A stretch of 64,000 bases of DNA from NCBI RefSeq assembly GCF_965638725.1, contig NC_134949.1, positions 79,948,017-80,012,016 of the forward strand, read 5' to 3'. A model generated the notes under the pieces. That model was not told where the DNA came from. It saw only the letters and a program-made list of their open reading frames with translations, and did no database searches. This stretch comes from Aptenodytes patagonicus. Lineage: Eukaryota > Chordata > Aves > Sphenisciformes > Spheniscidae. The position numbers and the translations under genes are program-made. Below are positions 61,967 through 64,000 of this stretch, piece after piece. Every line of letters starts with the position of its first letter. Within the stretch, counting starts at the first letter, position 1.

Positions 61967-64000
61967 TCATTTCTTGCCTCTAAAAAAAGAAGGGAGTATA
62001 TGTGTTGGTGTTTAGATGAAGAATTCTGTTTATAGTAGTATTCAGAGCTATCTTTGTGAAGATACTCAGTATGTCACAGTGAAAAACTTTTGAAGTTTCC
62101 AATGCAGGAAAGTTAATATGGTTCTCGATTTTCTTCATTGTCCTTCAGTTTTTCTCTACCTATTAGTTGTCAGGGGGAGAGGAGGCAAATGACTTTACAG
62201 TACTCGATGTGTCTCTAGTTGGGACCTGATAAGGACTGAGAAAAAGAACAGGGGGACAGCCTTATTCCTCCTAATTGGTGGGTGCAACCGAATAGACAGT
62301 ATGATACTCTAGCCTTTTGGGGAAAAGTGTATACGACTATTCTGCGTGTCATTTTATCTGGATGGCTCCCCTAGTAAGTTGGCACGCCTTAGCCAATTTC
62401 AATCACATTTAACTGAATGGGAAAGGTCTCATCGAGAAGTTCCCATAAGTCTGAATATAGGTAACGGAGAAGGATTCATTAAAGGTCTAGTTGAAGAAAA
62501 GCTGGCAGCTGTATTCATCGCCAAAAAAACTACATGGGAGAAAAAAAATCTTAATTTCTTCAGCCACAGGAAACACTTCAACTGGAGTTTATATCTTTTT
62601 AAACATCTGCTTCAAATAATGACAGGAAAAAAACCATCAGGAACCAAGTGTTAGTATTGGTATTTTAGTGTGACTTGTCTTAATATTTACCTAGTGTCCA
62701 GGAAAGATGATGAGAAGAAAACAAGAAAGGAAGTGGAAGACTGGAGGAGAAAAGAAAAGAAATGGCGGCCATATGAAGTAGATTTTTTTAAATTTTCATT
62801 TAAAATGTTCATCTATGTATCTAAGCATCTTTTCACCTCGGTATCACTGTGACATTCAGTGGAACAAAGAAGGAACATCTGTATGTCAGCTACATACCAT
62901 ACCGCTATAAAGCACAACCTCCAGACCATTTGGATAACTGTATAATTATCAAGGCAAGTAAGACATTATAAGCCATTTCTGAAGTAATATACAAGCCAAA
63001 TAGATTGTTAGTTTCCATAGGTTGGTTTCTCATTGCTGTCATTTGTTCTTCCATGTTATTAAATTAGTCTCAAAAGGTCTTGGACAGAGGAAAGAGAAAG
63101 GAAAAACATAAAATAACAAAAAAGGAGGAGGAAAAAAATGAGATAAAATGAAAGAAAAAAGCAAAGGAAAAAAAAGGTTAAATGAATACTGTAATAAAAG
63201 TAACAGCTATCCATTGAGAACAAAAAGCCCCGATGGAGTAAAATTCTATGCAAAACCAGGAAGTTTTAAGCCCTTCTGGGAAGAGTTTAGGGTTCCAAAA
63301 CTTACTTAGTAGTATTTTCAAGTTTATTCAGTAGTGTTTTTGTGGACAGAGTTAATCATTCTACCTTCATAATGAATCCACCCATATAGACATATGAAGT
63401 GTAGATTTTCCAAAGACTCAGAAATTATACACTTGGTAGTTGCAGGGAAGCAGAACCATCACTTAAATAGGAAAAAGCACTCCAAGCTGCATAAATAGTA
63501 CCGACAGACTGTGATTGAAACAGTCCTATGGGATAGAGAAGGAAAGGTACCATTGTTCGGGAGACAGGGAAGGTGGCTCTTTGTCCTCTGCTGCTGTGAG
63601 ACACTGCTGTCTCCCAGTTGAGGTAGAATATTCCAGATTATTTTGGAATATGAAGAGCAAATCTACAACTCAGAGGATTCCCGCCTTCTGAAGAGTATGG
63701 AAACTATATCACTTACAATTTGAGCCAGCCATGGAGTTGTGTAGATGCCACACAACTTGCTGTTTAAAACTTGGGGGGGGGGGGGAAGTCCATCTTTCTT
63801 CCATCTTTTCAAATGACATGTTTTTTCTTACTTAATGACAGACTCAAAGATCTAGTTGCTTATTTTTAGTTGTTATAGTAGGGCTATTACGTGCAAAAAT
63901 GTGTATTTGCCAATGTCACGTTCCAGTTCACAGACTCACTCCCAGTGATTAGGAATTAATTAACTTTTCTACAGCATGTTACAAAATCTCTTTATCATCT
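61967..64000. other. Intergenic, no gene recognised
   Basis: AT-rich sequence with A-rich stretches near 62520-62640 and 63090-63180 and a G-run at 63773-63785. A 102-codon frame at 62346-62654 has no known relative. Confidence 0.6.
63773..63785 (+). repeat. G-run of 13
   Basis: Thirteen consecutive G in otherwise AT-rich sequence. Confidence 0.95.

Noticed and set aside
45704..64000. Search for a FBLN1 first exon or other downstream gene
   Set aside because: No CpG island, signal-peptide exon or cysteine-rich EGF-like exon was recognised, so the gene probably begins to the right of the window.
1..64000. CRISPR arrays, operons, bacterial defence systems or tRNA genes
   Set aside because: The window is spliced vertebrate DNA. 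No spaced direct-repeat array and no tRNA-like fold was noticed.

Overview
The window is vertebrate nuclear DNA, almost certainly from a bird and probably a neoavian one. It has short exons with GT-AG introns in AT-rich sequence, one CpG island, several CR1 LINE copies, and a solo LTR of a type I know as common in neoavian genomes. Two genes are recognised, in the head-to-head order seen at the human 22q13 SMC1B-RIBC2 locus.

Positions 297-28741, minus strand: the first 19 coding exons of SMC1B, the meiosis-specific SMC1 subunit of cohesin. All exon joins keep one open frame of 986 codons. It runs from the start codon and Walker A motif, through the first coiled coil and the hinge, into the returning coiled coil. 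The last part (signature motif, Walker B, C-terminal head) lies beyond position 1. The introns hold a long but 3'-truncated CR1 copy (12.93-14.97 kb), a CR1 3' fragment (about 20.0-20.4 kb), a G-run and several T/G-rich tracts.

Positions 28742-29204: a CpG-rich shared promoter, 463 bp between the two start codons. It contains GC boxes, MYB-like hexamers and a duplicated 23-bp block.

Positions 29205-45703, plus strand: a complete seven-exon RIBC2 gene encoding 379 residues of a RIB43A-type ciliary doublet-microtubule protein. Intron 4 holds a solo LTR with a 5-bp target duplication and a near-perfect 40-bp palindrome. Intron 5 holds an isolated GC-rich block of unknown origin.

Positions 45.8-64 kb: no convincing gene. 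It contains a purine-rich stretch, an ancient CR1-type LINE on the minus strand (about 50.69-51.87 kb) and a CR1 3' end on the plus strand (about 61.74-61.97 kb). In human the next gene to the right is FBLN1; no exon of it is recognisable here.

The two genes share a plausible logic: one serves meiotic chromosome cohesion, the other axonemes such as the sperm flagellum, so a shared promoter could drive both in the male germ line. No previously undescribed multi-gene system was found; the unusual items are structural and are listed as findings.
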